From Nematostella vectensis (lineage: Eukaryota; Cnidaria; Anthozoa; Actiniaria; Edwardsiidae): a DNA stretch of 64,000 nt. This document shows, in pieces, positions 34,494-49,777 of the stretch. Both the position numbers and the translations under genes were made by a program. Under the pieces are notes generated by a model. It had not been told where the DNA came from. It worked only from the letters and a program-made list of their open reading frames with translations, and did not search any database. Within the stretch, counting starts at the first letter, position 1; each line of letters starts with the position of its first letter. The DNA lies in contig NC_064036.1 in the NCBI RefSeq assembly GCF_932526225.1, forward strand, positions 9,989,519-10,053,518. The letters are read 5' to 3'.

Positions 34494-37400
34494 TCAAGGT
34501 TTCCAAAGTTTGAGCTGTCCATCCTCACTGTGAGATGCAATCAAGTTCTGATGAGGGTGATGTACGACTCCAATGACATCTTTGTCATGTACCTGTGAAG
34601 AATGATACAAGCAGCCTTTGTCAAATCTAGATTAGAAAGGGGAAAAAAGAAATAATCCATCCACTTCGACTTCAACAAATAGTCTTGCAAATTTCAATGC
34701 CATTATTAAAATTTAATGCTTTTGAAATATTTAAAAAATGTCACTTTGATTCTTTATCAGCACACATTAATGGCTGATCAATTTCATGTTGAACAGAAAA
34801 TAATTGATTATCCAGCACCTATTCTTTGTAGAGTTACTCATGTTTGGGCATGCCATTTAACATGCTGCATATTTTCTTAGTTTATTTTACAACTACCTAT
34901 GTAATGTTAGGTCACACAATATTTAATATATATTATCATCTACCTGGAGTGATTGTTCTAGTTTGCCGGTTGTGGTACTAAAGCAATACATGACTCCATC
35001 TTCCCCTACACAATAGATCCACTCCCCTCTAGGTGACAGGACACAGCATAAGAAATCTCCGCCATCCCGCTTGCCGCTAGTAAAGCTGCGCACAATCTGT
35101 GGGGATTAGAACAAATTAAATGCATGAAAGAGTCTACAATGTTTTATTGAAATATTAAAGGGCCATCTGTTTTGGAATGTTCAGTGACAAACCAGTGACA
35201 AACTTCTAACCCCTAAAAATAAATTACAAAAGATTTAGTTTTGTCTTTACACATCCTGTTTTTGAAAATCATTTTCATTAAATCAGTTTTTCTTACGGTA
35301 CTGTACCACCTATGTGATTAGTTTACTCATCTCTTTTATCATTACAAATAATTATGTCTTCAGCAGTGGTTGGTCTTGGGACTACCATTTGTCATTTGCA
35401 CCGTAAGTAATTTGTATATAGAATGTAGAACTGTGCACTTTCACTACAGACTAAACCGTAAGGCCTCATGGCACTTACCTGTCCTTGCATGTTCATGATG
35501 ACTACTGTGTTTGATTTATTGCACACCACAAACTGCTCTATGTTCCTAGGCAAGAGATGAACAGAGTTGACCGTGATCTCAGATGATAAACCACCAACTG
35601 ATGGCTTGAAAGTGTGTTGGCACTCGGTGGACTTTATGTTCCAGATCTAAAATAGAGAGGAATTAAAACACCTGTTAGGAAACCCTACGTAACAATATCC
35701 GATGATCTTTAACAGAAAACGCGAAATATTTCAAAATATTAAAAGCAGTGTGTCTATTGGAAGTTTCTATGAGGATGTGATTGATAATTTAGAGTGGATG
35801 GCCTGTTAAATATCTCGGATTTTAATAGATTCTTTTGTCTTTTAATGGTTGAGGTTTCTGTTGGTCCTCCGGAAGTAAACTGGTGACAATGCGGCTTTAA
35901 TAGTGTACCTTAATTGTTCCATCGCTACTGGCACTTATGATGTGATGAGCATCAGCTGTGAAGATGACATCATTTACGAAAGATGTGTGACCACGAAACT
36001 CCTTTAATGTCTTGCCTGACTTCAATCCATGCATCCTAAAAGAATAGAAAAAAAAAACTTAAAATTAAAAGGCAACTTTTAATTTCAAACTTTGGTTATC
36101 ACATATGGTACAACAGAGACTTGTATTACAGAGAATTATATGAGGTAGCCTCATCCTTGCTTCTATTGGCTAAGGTGCATATCACACCACAAAGAATGGC
36201 AAAACATTCAGGACTGGCTAACTTGACTAACACAATGATGTTAGAGAAAAAGAAAAAAAATTCACATAAACAATATCTTTTCATTTGCATTTGCATCCAA
36301 ATTTTGAGCTGCACTGATGTCCCTACTGCACAAAGTGGATCCTACAAACCTGATTGTCATGTCAAATGATCCGCTCAGCAGTTGACTGGCGTCGCGAGAA
36401 AATGTCACACATGTTACACCTTTGGAGTGTGCACGTTCGAACCTACGTAGACACTGACCAGTCTGCAGCTTCCAAACCTAGCCAATAAAATACAAAGAGG
36501 AGACACTCAATATACCTCTGCTTAAAAACCTAGCCAATAAAATACAAAGAGGAGACACTCAATATACCTCTGCTTAAAAACCTAGCCAATAAAATACAAA
36601 GAGGAGACACTTAATATACCTCTGCTTAAAAACCTAGCCAATAAAATACAAAGAGGAGACACTTAATATACCTCTGCTTCCAAACCTAGCCTACCTCTGC
36701 TTCAAAAGAAAATGTCAAATGCAACAGGTAGAAGAGGAAGTTGAGCTAGAGATATAGCATATACAACATTTATCATTTTCAGACAATTCATCATGCATCT
36801 CATGCAACGGTTTGGGACTTATAGTAAGTAATTGTTTTTATTTGACAGTAGATTAAAAAAGCAATACAAAAGCAATACTACTCATCCACGACTTCTGATA
36901 TTTGGAAGGTGTTAATTTTATTGATGGGCATGAGATCTCATTGTGAATTATAATAAGTTTTATAATAAGCAAAATATTTTATAGGTTACCTTTATTTTTC
37001 CATCCTGTCCACCAGATGCCAACATCTCGCTGTCCCGACTGAATGTCAGACACAGCACAGTCTCATCCATCATCATAAAATTCTCTTGAGCTTGATATTT
37101 CAAATCCTTCCTGATCTTTCCCGTTGTGAAATTCCACACTTCTATGAAACCATCCACACTGCCAGTCACAAGATACTGCCCATCTGGTGAAAATGCTGCA
37201 CATTCAGGGTGAGACTTGGTTCCAAACTGTACAGGATAAAATGTAAAACATTTTTTTCTACTGGAAATCTTGAACAAAAGGTTCGTCACTATGCCTGAGA
37301 TTGCATGCAGGTATAACAATGCATGTAGTTATACAGTAAGAGAGATATATTTATTATTTTACTGACCTTAATTGTCTTGCTCATTTGAGAGGGGTATTTT

Positions 37401-40400
37401 TCCTCCTCCTCATCCCTGACCGCCGCCTTGCCACGGAAGACATCAATGGTTGTGCCAGGGGGGAGCATACCTTGGTACTGCTGCCATTTTAATGCTTGTC
37501 CTAACAGGGCCAGCAGACGCGAGGGAGGGACCACAGATACCTCTCCTGCCAGTGCTAAGGGAGACATGAAGATGAGGATCAAGGATGTTTTAGTCTGATT
37601 GTATTGGTTATAAAAAAATATTGTACATTTGTACAGCACATTTTTTTTTCTCTCACATCGATCTACCCCTGGATATGTGTGAAAGATAGTAGGGTAGCTT
37701 AGCTTTGCTTCCCAAGAAAGAGGACTAGGGTTCAAACATGGACGGTTCATACTAAATCTGCTCGGGATGATAGGTAAACATGGCTCTCCCTTTTGGTCTG
37801 TTCCTCTTTCTTTAGCCACATAATAAGGCAGAGTTTAGTATTGTTATCTGTAGTTGGGCATTCATGTAAACTACAGTACAGTACATTACTACAGTACAGT
37901 GCTGGTTAGACTCCATATACTGTTAGTATTGTTACTAATTGCAAATATAGCCAATACTAACAATCCCAAGAGAAGTGAACAAAATAATGGCTGGGGTTAT
38001 GCTAGAACTGTACCTTGGGCAATGGCTGCACGTCTTCTTTCCTTACTTCCTCCTTCTGGATAGGCCTACAAAGAAATCAAATTATTCAAATATATCCTAA
38101 TTGACTCCTAACTGGCCAAAAACATTGTTTAAGATGTCTAAATATATTGCTTCCAGGAAATAATGATTATACATTTGGGATGATTTGCAGTTGTCAGAAT
38201 TAAATAGAACTTTGACTACTTTAGGACGAAACAAAACAGCTATGTATGCCTTTACCTCTCTTGTATCAAAGTAAGACTTAGCCAGCATGTTTTCCAGATG
38301 AAGGTATCTGTCTGCTTGCTGCTGCTTCAGCATAATCATAGGATCTGTTTGCCGCAGGAGAGATCTAGCAGCGCCAAGCTCACGTAACTCTATCAGCTCT
38401 AAGACAATCTAAAAACACAATCAAGAATTTGTGAATATATAAGGCCTCTTGGCCTGAAGGTGGACTAAAGAACATGGAAGAGAGAGTATAAACAATGCCT
38501 TACAATGTCATGTCAATGCAGATTTGACAAAATGATGTTAATGAATAATGTTTGTGTTAAGGATTAACTCTGTACACCTCTCTCAATGATGGGTAATGTA
38601 TCAGCAGAGCAATTCAAGAACAGAGGACCAAGTCACAATAAGAACAAAGCAGATCCTACAGTGGATCCTGGATTTTACGATATGCCTCGGGAGGAGTAAA
38701 TGTATTGTAGATAGGGTACCATTGCAAAGAGGTCCTCGATTTTATTATATAAAAGAAATAAAAGAAAATCCAGTGAAAATATTGTAGTAGGGAGGTCAGG
38801 TTAATTATCAATTTTTACAAAATAATAAAACTGTAACTGTACTCTGTGAAAGACTGTTCAGTTACTTTCTGTAAAACCGTAATCTGTATTTAACAAGACC
38901 TGTCAAGTAAAAAAATAGATTAACTGTACTGCATCTCTATGTTGATAGACAGAATCAGAAATATTGTTGCATCGAGGTCAAAATTACGGTGAGGAAAACA
39001 GATATGTATTGTAAAATCAAGAATATTGTTGTATCCATTAATCAAGGTTATTTCTTATATATTTCATTGAATTTCTACTGGGAGAGAAGAATGCCATTTT
39101 AAAATTGAGGTTACCATTAAAGCCAGTATGGTAAAATCCAGGTTCCACTGTAGTAGATGCTAATTAGCAGACTTAAGAACTAGAATTAAGATGAAACGAA
39201 TCTGATGGTGGCTTTTAACTATACAGCCTAGACATCTTCACAGTAATGCATTTTGATCTTAAAAATTCAGTATTTTTTAGGTCACAACCATACCTGTTCA
39301 TAAAGGTCAATCAACTTTTTATCAGGCAACTTTAGAGACTGGATGGCTGTTAACACAGTATCCCAGTGGCCACTATTGATCTCATTCACGAAGCTTTCCA
39401 CACTGTCCACAGTGTTCAGGGTGATCCCAGTTTCCTCCTGTAAAGAAAGAATGCATGTTTGTTTTAGCAAACAATATTGGCTTTTTCTTATAGAAATGCT
39501 TCTATATTTAAGCTGGTAAAATGTATTATAATACAGCAGCAAACAGCCATAAAAGCTAGATTAAGCTTGTCTCAAAGAGGAGGACCTCTTCTTTTCAAAA
39601 TTTAGTCAAAACAAAGATACCTAATGTATGTTTTGATACTAGGCAGTACAGATCTAGGGGGAGGGTTTAGGGGGGTTAAACCCCCTTAGGGCTGCCAGAA
39701 AGCCGTATGGAACAAAAAAAATTACACCCTCCAGGGATTGAATCGAGTTTCAGAGTAGGCGGTAGAGATTGATAAATAGGGGGTGGAAGTTATTTTATTA
39801 TTTTAGCTAGAATAAAAATTTAATCAACTTTAACAAAAAAGTAGCTGGCGCTCGGAAAATAGTAGCTGGGGGTTCCGCCGGCCGCTGGGCCTAAATGAAA
39901 CCCCTAAATGAAGCTTTTCTAGGGAAAAGCTAGATCCACCCCTGCTAGGTATTTTTATCCTCCTCTAAAGTCCCAGTACTATAAGGGAAATTCTTTTTAC
40001 ATTTAATTGAGCAAGGGAAAGAAGGGGGCTTACTTGAAAATTTTGTCTCTGTGTAAAGGAGGAGCTGATTATGATAATGGACCTTCCACTGTAATGTCTG
40101 AATTGTTCCTGAGCTTTGTTGTGTTGGTGAATTAGAATTTTATTTTGATAATATCTTTTGTCTGGTCTTTAGACTACTTTGTGCCATCTCATTGGTTAGC
40201 AGTACAATATATGACTGCTGCAATGCAAAGCTCAGAAACCATTCAAAGTTGCTTTTCCTTTAAACTGTAGGGATGAACTCTATGTGTCTTTGACCAGCTC
40301 AGTAAACTCACCTGTAATGTTGCTAAAGTTCTTGGAAGATTATTCTCTTTCAGGAACTGTTGGACCAACCTCACCACACTACAAAATAAAGGCCAACGTA

Positions 40401-40827
40401 ACTAATGGTTAAAGTCGTATGTAACTTTATACCCGTATACATAGATAAATTTATACCCTGTTAGTAATGGTTCAAGCAGGAATCAATACACATGACGTTT
40501 ACTATAAAAACAACCCTTGCGCCAGGACTAGTTAAATAAGCAGCTATCTTTGCTTGAATACACTAGTTTCTGCGTAAGATAGGAGCTAGTGATTTTCACA
40601 AAAATATTGCAAACAAACGGGAGAATAAACAACGCTAGTGTTTCATGGTGAAGGTGAACGCTAATATTTGGAAGAACACAGGACCTGATTTAACTCAGCT
40701 ACAAACAGCAAATAGAAAGGATAACAATTTGCCGGATTGTAGATATTTGGAGTGATTAAACAACTTAATCATTAGGGAAAGGCAGAATGGATACAACTTA
40801 CTCGGCAGATTCCACTTCCAGCGCCAT
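34494..40827 (-). CDS. SMU1: SMU1, spliceosome-associated WD40 protein, 12 exons
   Basis: SMU1 pairs with RED (IK) and acts in spliceosome B-complex activation and splice-site choice in the nucleus. Exons (minus): 40802..40827, 40312..40378, 39294..39437, 38256..38408, 38014..38065, 37367..37554, 36990..37226, 36350..36477, 35909..36035, 35479..35646, 34944..35096, 34494..34592. Phases join to 1,542 nt, 513 aa, the human length. The N-terminal LisH/CTLH region reads MALEVESAE, then [20 protein letters not shown]. The middle has [20 protein letters not shown]. The WD40 blades include [32 protein letters not shown] and [11 protein letters not shown] at the C-terminus. It is near-identical to vertebrate SMU1 in many stretches, so the call is firm. 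It is divergent from the MIF4G gene. Confidence 0.97.
35690..35902. mobile_element. MITE copy in SMU1 intron, left end truncated
   Basis: This is the same family as the full copy at 47185-47396. It shares TACGTAACAAT, AAAACGCGAAATATTTCAAA, TGAGGATGTGATTGATAATT and the end TCCGGAAGTAAACTGGTGAC AATGCGGC. It carries an extra roughly 40-bp insertion near its right end. That end lies within about 8 bp of the SMU1 exon 9 donor. Confidence 0.8.
36478..36690. repeat. 54-bp minisatellite, about 4 copies, carrying the SMU1 exon 8 acceptor
   Basis: On the minus strand each unit ends TGTATTTTATTGGCTAG|GTT. The distal partial units repeat GGCTAG|GTTTGGAAGC, the acceptor and first 10 nt of SMU1 exon 8. 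The array extends from the real acceptor (36478) upstream into the intron. Confidence 0.88.
39734..39905. mobile_element. hAT-like MITE, diverged copy
   Basis: It shares GTTTCAGAGTAGGCGG, AAAGTAGCTGGCGCTCGG and GGGCCTAAATGAAACCCCT with the copy at 58338-58489. It sits in a SMU1 intron, non-coding. Confidence 0.65.
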
Positions 40828-41116
40828 CTTGATTTCTTTGCAGCGCTACCTAAGGAGTATGGGTAAAGTTTTGATCGTTTTCCTAGGGAGGGGTACGAGC
40901 AAAAATATTTAATTGCGTTTATTCAAGCAAATATAACATGGTTCTAAACAAATATCAAACAAAACGTTTGCTTATAAGGTTTGAAGATTAATTATTGAAT
41001 TTTTGTTTCTTTTGCTTTTATTGAGGTTTTTTTACAGACTAGTACAAATTCTGGTTTCTTACCCCTTCCCACTTAGTAGACTTCCACACGTGCCAGGCAA
41101 CAAAGCCAAATCCAAG
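40828..41116. promoter_or_regulatory. Bidirectional promoter between SMU1 and the MIF4G gene
   Basis: The SMU1 start (minus, 40827) and the MIF4G start (plus, 41117) are 289 bp apart, so both promoters and 5' UTRs must share this DNA unless upstream exons exist. Both ATGs sit in CAAGATGGCG contexts. No clear TATA box is seen. Confidence 0.6.
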
Positions 41117-42074
41117 ATGGCGGGCAGAGGTAGGGGAAGAGGTCGTTCAACTGCTCAAACAGTCGATTCTAGCCCTCCTAGACCAGGGGCAGATTCGGCT
41201 AAAGCCCCAATACACGCAGACCAGAAGACAGCTAGTCCTAAGGAGAGCGATCTTACTGGACTTAAAAGGGCTTTAGGATCTCTAAACCCAAAATCTCAAG
41301 ATGAATTGGACGCCTTTGCAACCAAAGCCCAAACGTTTGCAACAACCGACGAGAAATACTCAGAACTTATCGATTATCTTTACGAAAGGACTTTTGAGGA
41401 CAATGAGTTTGCTCATAAAGCAGCCGTGGTTATGAACACGTTATCGTTACTTGCAGACGGGGGTAGCAAATTCAGATCTAATTTACTCAAACGAGCTCAG
41501 GAGTACTACAAAAATAGAGATTCCTTTAAACTCGAATCTCTGTCCCGCTGGAATGGTCTTGCTAATTTAATTTGCGAGATATTTAAGGTGTTGAGGATCG
41601 GTGGTGCACCCCTTAAGCCACTTGCTACGTCGGTTTATCAGATCCTAAGGGAGTTATTGGAAGGTTGCTCTAACCCAGAAGATGAAGAAGGGATGCAGTT
41701 GGAGTGTTTCTATACACAGTTCAAGAATGTTGGCGAGATTTTAGAAGTTGTTGATCAGGTAAAGGTTTTGGAATTTAAGGGTTGGGATATAGATACACAA
41801 TCTCAATGTTGTCCTTCCCTCATATTGTAACTTTAGCTTGATCTTTTAGGCCAGCTTAATTAACCTGGTTTGATAGTATTATTTTTATTCCTAGGAGAAG
41901 ATGGATAGCCTTATGTGCATTGTTCGTGATGTCATCCTCAGTGGTTCATCAACACAGCAGATGCGCTGTATGTTGACTGAAATCCTTGAGCTCAAGTCAT
42001 CCAAATGGAAGCTACCAAAGACTGTTGAAAGCTTCTACTGCGATGCTATGGCTGACATCTTAGCTAGTCAATAA
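41117..42074 (+). CDS. MIF4G-domain protein (MIF4GD/CTIF/PAIP1-like)
   Basis: Exon 1 is 41117..41758 (214 codons, ends at CAG|GTAAAG). Exon 2 is 41895..42074 (starts after TTCCTAG, ends TAA). Total 273 aa. I chose ATG 41117 (CCAAGATGG) over the ORF's first ATG at 41003 because the intervening sequence is Leu/Phe-rich and looks like untranslated DNA. Residues 1-60 are low-complexity with an AGRGRGRGRS start. From about residue 60 the helical MIF4G fold is visible: TFEDNEFAHKAAVVMNTLSL, FRSNLLKRAQEYYKNRD, then LICEIFKVLRIGGAPLKPLA and MLTEILELKSSKWKLP. Such proteins link mRNA-bound factors to translation (for example SLBP for histone mRNA). Which subfamily this is cannot be fixed by eye. Confidence 0.85.
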
Positions 42075-43548
42075 TAAAGAAGTATACAACTTAAATAATC
42101 ATCAGTTTCATGAATTTCTCTTGACAAAACCTTCTATGAAGACCTATGAATACTATAACTAATATATATATATATATATAAATAATATAAACCAGTGCTG
42201 TTGCATTGAAGGCATACACAGATTGCAAGAAAAGGTATCCACTGCAGCTTTACAGTACCTGATCTTATGATGTCTCCCCACCCACCCTAGAATTGAACAT
42301 GTGTTTTTGCAGTGTAAACAGTTTTAAGGAAATTGTTACAATAATTTTTTATCAAGTAAAATATTGTATGGAAAATCAAGCATAATCTAGTGACATGGCA
42401 CAAAATTTTCAGAACTGGAAATATATCATATATGCTGGTTAGACCAGAAACATGAATAAAATTATGAACCTTCTGCTAAAATCCTTAAAGTATCGGTGAA
42501 GGTTTTAGGGATTTTAGTTGTGGAAAGAAGAACTGTTTTTCTTTTAAATATACTTGAATTCCTTGAGTCTTATACAAGTCCAAAAAGATATTGTGCCAAA
42601 GGTGTGACCCTTATGAATATACCTTCTTCTTCCTGACCTACCTTCCCCAACCTACCCCATTGTTATTTGATTAGATTCTTGTGGGCGGGCTGTACAAGGT
42701 GCATGACTTGTGCTGTGCTGGTATCCTGGGGGAGGGGGGGATGGACTTTCTAGAAAAGTAGATAGGGGTGATCGACCAACTATTATCTCTTAGAGGATGT
42801 TTAAGCTTTTTTTTATTGATTCTGTTATCTCTAGGGTATAAAATTCTACCAACTTTATTCCAGAGGGGGTATTTTTTTATTCTGCTATAAACATTTCTTT
42901 GCCCACACCCAATTTGCCATCTTTTAGGGGTAAGAATGTCTTTTGACCCCACCAAAAGTGCTATCCTTAGGGTCAAAATCTATTTTGCTGACGATCACCC
43001 CAGTCTATATCAAGCCCCACCCCAGTATCAGAGTCCCCCCACCAGGGCAGGTTAGGCTGGTAAGGAGATACCATATGGAGAAGGCAATACTCTTGCACAA
43101 GAGTATGGGAAAAAAATTCTTCCTAAGCCTTATTGAATATAAACTCCCATCCATCTCTAATAGTTTTTTTTATTTTGAGAATTTTTTAAATTTTCTTTGT
43201 ATATTGGTTCCGGGTTGTGTCATTTTCAGGTTGTTTGTGTAGCACTTCAACCCGGCTTTTAAATCTAAGAGACAAAGTACGTCTTATCGTACTTAGCTGC
43301 TTCTCTTTATTCTTCTCTTCTGCCTTATAGAATAAAAACTCTCCTCCATGACTTACGTTTCTTTTTCTTTCAGATTATATTGGTTCCGGGTTTCCTGTGC
43401 CATCTTGACCGCCCTCTCTAGTACCCAGGTCCACTTCACCCCGGCTTCTAAAACTAAAAGGCAAAGTTCATCTTATCTTACTTCTCTGCTGCTAGCTGCT
43501 TCTCTTTGCTTTCTTAGCCCTGCATTTACCTTAGATATTCCTTCAACC
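42075..43548. other. Intergenic region with duplicated TPI upstream segment
   Basis: This holds the 3' flank of the MIF4G gene (AATAAA at 42073-42078 and near 42457), an (AT)n run near 42163-42182, and the TPI promoter/5' UTR. A segment starting TTGGTTCCGGGTT occurs twice, near 43203-43340 and 43378-43515, as a diverged tandem duplication. Confidence 0.65.
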
Positions 43549-46810
<3,262 letters not shown>

Positions 46811-48070
46811 GTATAACTGGGAGTGCTATCAGAGATTACTCGATGCTTGCAGATGGACAGGTAGGGATAGATATCTATGGGAGGTAACAGGGAGCCGACA
46901 CAGGAGGTCAAAACCCGCACGCATCCAATATTTAGAGGAAGATAAAAAAACGTTGAAAGAGTAAACCTTTGTATGCTTTTCATAAGCCTTAAGTAAATAA
47001 AACTGTCTGCAAATTATCCAATCTGCGAGGTACTTTACGGTCTATTAGTACTCCTTATATTACGCTGTTCCCAAAGTCTGATGTAATCTGCGAAATACCA
47101 CTTCCGCTCACATAGAAATTCCCACCCACACGCCAATTTTTAATTTTAAATGTTGCAAAGAAGAGGAAACGAGATGCTTAGAGTTCAAGCCGCATTGTCA
47201 CTAGTTTACTTCCGGAGGTCTGACGGAAATATTAAGCAGGCCATCCGCTCTAAATTATCAATCACATCCTCAAAGAAACTTCCAATAAACACACTGCTTT
47301 CAATATTTTGAAATATTTTTCGCGTTTTCCGTTAAAAATAATCGGAGATTGTTACGTAATCGACCGGAAGTAAACTGGTGACAATGCGGCTTTAACAGTT
47401 AGAAAATACAAAAAAAAAAAACAAGCGTTTCCGGTCACGAATATAAAATCTCACAGACACGCACCCTGTCTGTTTACACGAGATTTGAGATAATATGATG
47501 ACGGTATAAACCTTTCAGATATAAACTTTTTTGCTTTTTTAAATATTTTTTTCGTTCTAAGGAAGACTGTATGTCGATGTCTGCTTTGAGTAAAAAAATA
47601 ATGATAATTTATGTTATGTTACTCAGGTTACGTTTCATCTGCTCTGTAATTTGCTCTTCTTGTAAGCAGAATATAATTTATGCTCGACACCTTACTATTT
47701 GCACCATTTTACCCAGAAATACACTTCTTCGATAACATGGTATCATTATTCCTGTGAAAAGAACCACAACCTTTTGAATCGTAACCAAACTAACAGAAAC
47801 GGAAATTATTAACTATTCTAACTATATTTGAAGAGCTTAAAGAAAAAAAAGGTAATTTCACTGCTCGTTGCTTGGGATAATCCCGTGTATTTACTCTGTG
47901 TAAGCCTTGTTGAAAGACCCCCAAACAGTTTGTCACCTGTGATAATGAGGTGCCGTTGCGAGGACCTGTCGACCTCTGGGATGCGTTTGTTATGTTAATG
48001 ACACCTTGTTCGCTCGTGCGTGGCGTTCGAGAACAGTAGATAAACTTTGGGCCTTTCTACTGTTGTCAAA
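46811..48070. other. Intergenic region with a full-length MITE
   Basis: It contains the TPI 3' UTR and poly(A) signal, the MITE at 47185-47396, and presumably the promoter of the RING/NHL gene. No other coding sequence is supported. Confidence 0.6.
47185..47396. mobile_element. MITE, full-length copy with about 28-bp TIRs
   Basis: The left end AAGCCGCATTGTCACTAGTT (continuing TACTTCCGG) and the right end CCGGAAGTAAACTGGTGACA (continuing ATGCGGCTT) are inverted repeats with one mismatch. It is about 210 bp and non-coding. A second copy in opposite orientation lies at 35690-35902. Confidence 0.85.
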
Positions 48071-49777
48071 ATGACTGAAACATCGCGGAATAGAACTACA
48101 GCAATGGCAGTCCAACTAGATGAACTACTTTGCCCGATATGTTTGGATGAGTTTAAGGAGCCAAAGACTTTATCGTGTATGCACGACTTGTGTCGGAAAT
48201 GTTTGGAAGACATGGCCGCTAGGGAGTCAAGTAGAGTGATTCGATGCCCGTTATGTCGCTCAGAGATCGATATACCAAGAGGAGGAGTCAAGAATTTACC
48301 GACAAATTTACGCCTTATGAAGCTGGTAGAGAGCTCGCCTTGTAAGCTAGCGAAGGCGGAGATTCAATTCGCGTTAGGTGATTGTCGTGAGAAACTTGCT
48401 AAGATATCAGATGTTTCCCGGCGAATCAGCGAAGCGCTGAACTTCGACGCTATGCGCATAAAGACGCAAATTCACGAGACAGCCGAGAATATAGTCGAGC
48501 TCGTGCGAAAGCAGGAGAAATCGCTATGTAAAGAGGTGGACGATGTGATTGGGATAGAGGAAGATAGTCATGCGGCAGCGGTTCTTATCCGTCGCACCGA
48601 GCGATTACTGCACGATATACAAGAGATCATAGAGCGAGACGAGCCCAGAGATATAGTGACCGATAAGGACTCCCTGATAGGTCACCTCAAAGACGCGACT
48701 TCAGCTAGTACTAGGCTACGACACCTTTACGATGGCATGGAGGTGCAGACATCCGCGGTGATGTTTAACCGGAGTAGGGACTTCCTTCAGTGTGTGAGTA
48801 GCAGCATGTTCGGCACCGTTACCCCGAGAAAGAAGCTCAACAACTCCACTTGGCTCCCAGGCTTCAACAAGGACTTGATAAGAGGACTAGAGATTCTCAA
48901 ACCTGGCACGCGCTTCCGTGCGCTTCAGATCCCTAACCCCTATGAAAATAAGTTCCACCCATTCGCAGTCGCGTGCAGTTCCGGGGGGACCATCGCGGTG
49001 TCAGACCAGGGTGGGCACACGGTCCTATTGTTCAACGATAGTGGGGAGTTCCTGCAGAGCTTGGGTAAGTCCAGGGGGGCGGCGGAAGGGGAGCTAGAGT
49101 GCCCTTCCGGGGTAGGCTTCCTCGGTAAGCACATTGTAGCTGTGGCTGACGGGTGCTTGTTTGGGACGCCTTCCCGGCTGCAGGCGTTCGACAGCTCGGG
49201 ACGGTTCGTACGCTGCCTTGTCAAGCTCCATAACATAAGTCACTGGTTCACGCATATCGCGAGTATCGGCGCGCAGCGCGTGATGGTCACGTGTCGCCAC
49301 GTGGCTGCCGACTACGAGGCATACGTACAGGTGTTCAGCACGGACGGGACCGTCTCTCTTGCATTTGGAGCCTCCGGGGACGGGAAACTCGCAAACCCCG
49401 TCAAAGCAGTGTACTTGGATGAGGAGTACTTCGTATCGGACTTCGATAAGCAGACAAACTGTTGCGTGATTAAGGTGTTTGACTATCAAGGCCGGTACGT
49501 GAGGAGTTTCGGTGAATGTATGTTACGTCAGGATGTTAAGGATAATCCCACATACCCACTCATCATTGCCGCTGACACGCAGAGAAAGGTGATCCTCGCA
49601 TACAGCGGGCTCTTGAGCGTCATCCGCTGCTATAAGCCTGACGGCAGCCTCCTCTGTTACTATAGCACGATATCTGGGATTACAGACCTTGCTTTGACCA
49701 ATGACAGGAGACTATTTGTGACATGTGACGGGAGTGGAGAGTACCCACATAGTGTGCAAATACTCTTCCATATTTGA
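48071..49777 (+). CDS. RING-coiled-coil-NHL protein, TRIM-NHL-like without B-box
   Basis: A single open exon of 568 aa from ATG 48071 (TCAAAATGA). The ORF extends 8 codons further 5' but without an ATG. The RING is a complete C3HC4: Cys21, Cys24, Cys36, His38, Cys41, Cys44, Cys59, Cys62 (CPICLDEF, LSCMHDLCRKC, RCPLC), predicting E3 ubiquitin ligase activity. Residues about 90-240 are charged and helical, likely a coiled coil. From about 270, NHL/beta-propeller-type repeats follow, such as GTIAVSDQGGHTVLLFNDSG, VQVFSTDGTVSLAFGASG and DYQGRYVRSFGE. I see no B-box zinc ligands between RING and coiled coil, unlike classic TRIM proteins. TRIM32/TRIM-NHL and malin-like proteins are the nearest known architectures. 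No introns, unlike its neighbours. Confidence 0.9.
   Translation: MTETSRNRTTAMAVQLDELLCPICLDEFKEPKTLSCMHDLCRKCLEDMAARESSRVIRCPLCRSEIDIPRGGVKNLPTNLRLMKLVESSPCKLAKAEIQFALGDCREKLAKISDVSRRISEALNFDAMRIKTQIHETAENIVELVRKQEKSLCKEVDDVIGIEEDSHAAAVLIRRTERLLHDIQEIIERDEPRDIVTDKDSLIGHLKDATSASTRLRHLYDGMEVQTSAVMFNRSRDFLQCVSSSMFGTVTPRKKLNNSTWLPGFNKDLIRGLEILKPGTRFRALQIPNPYENKFHPFAVACSSGGTIAVSDQGGHTVLLFNDSGEFLQSLGKSRGAAEGELECPSGVGFLGKHIVAVADGCLFGTPSRLQAFDSSGRFVRCLVKLHNISHWFTHIASIGAQRVMVTCRHVAADYEAYVQVFSTDGTVSLAFGASGDGKLANPVKAVYLDEEYFVSDFDKQTNCCVIKVFDYQGRYVRSFGECMLRQDVKDNPTYPLIIAADTQRKVILAYSGLLSVIRCYKPDGSLLCYYSTISGITDLALTNDRRLFVTCDGSGEYPHSVQILFHI

Noticed and set aside
42943-43242. 99-aa plus-strand ORF upstream of TPI
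   Set aside because: It has low-complexity composition, overlaps the duplicated 5' flank and has no splice support.
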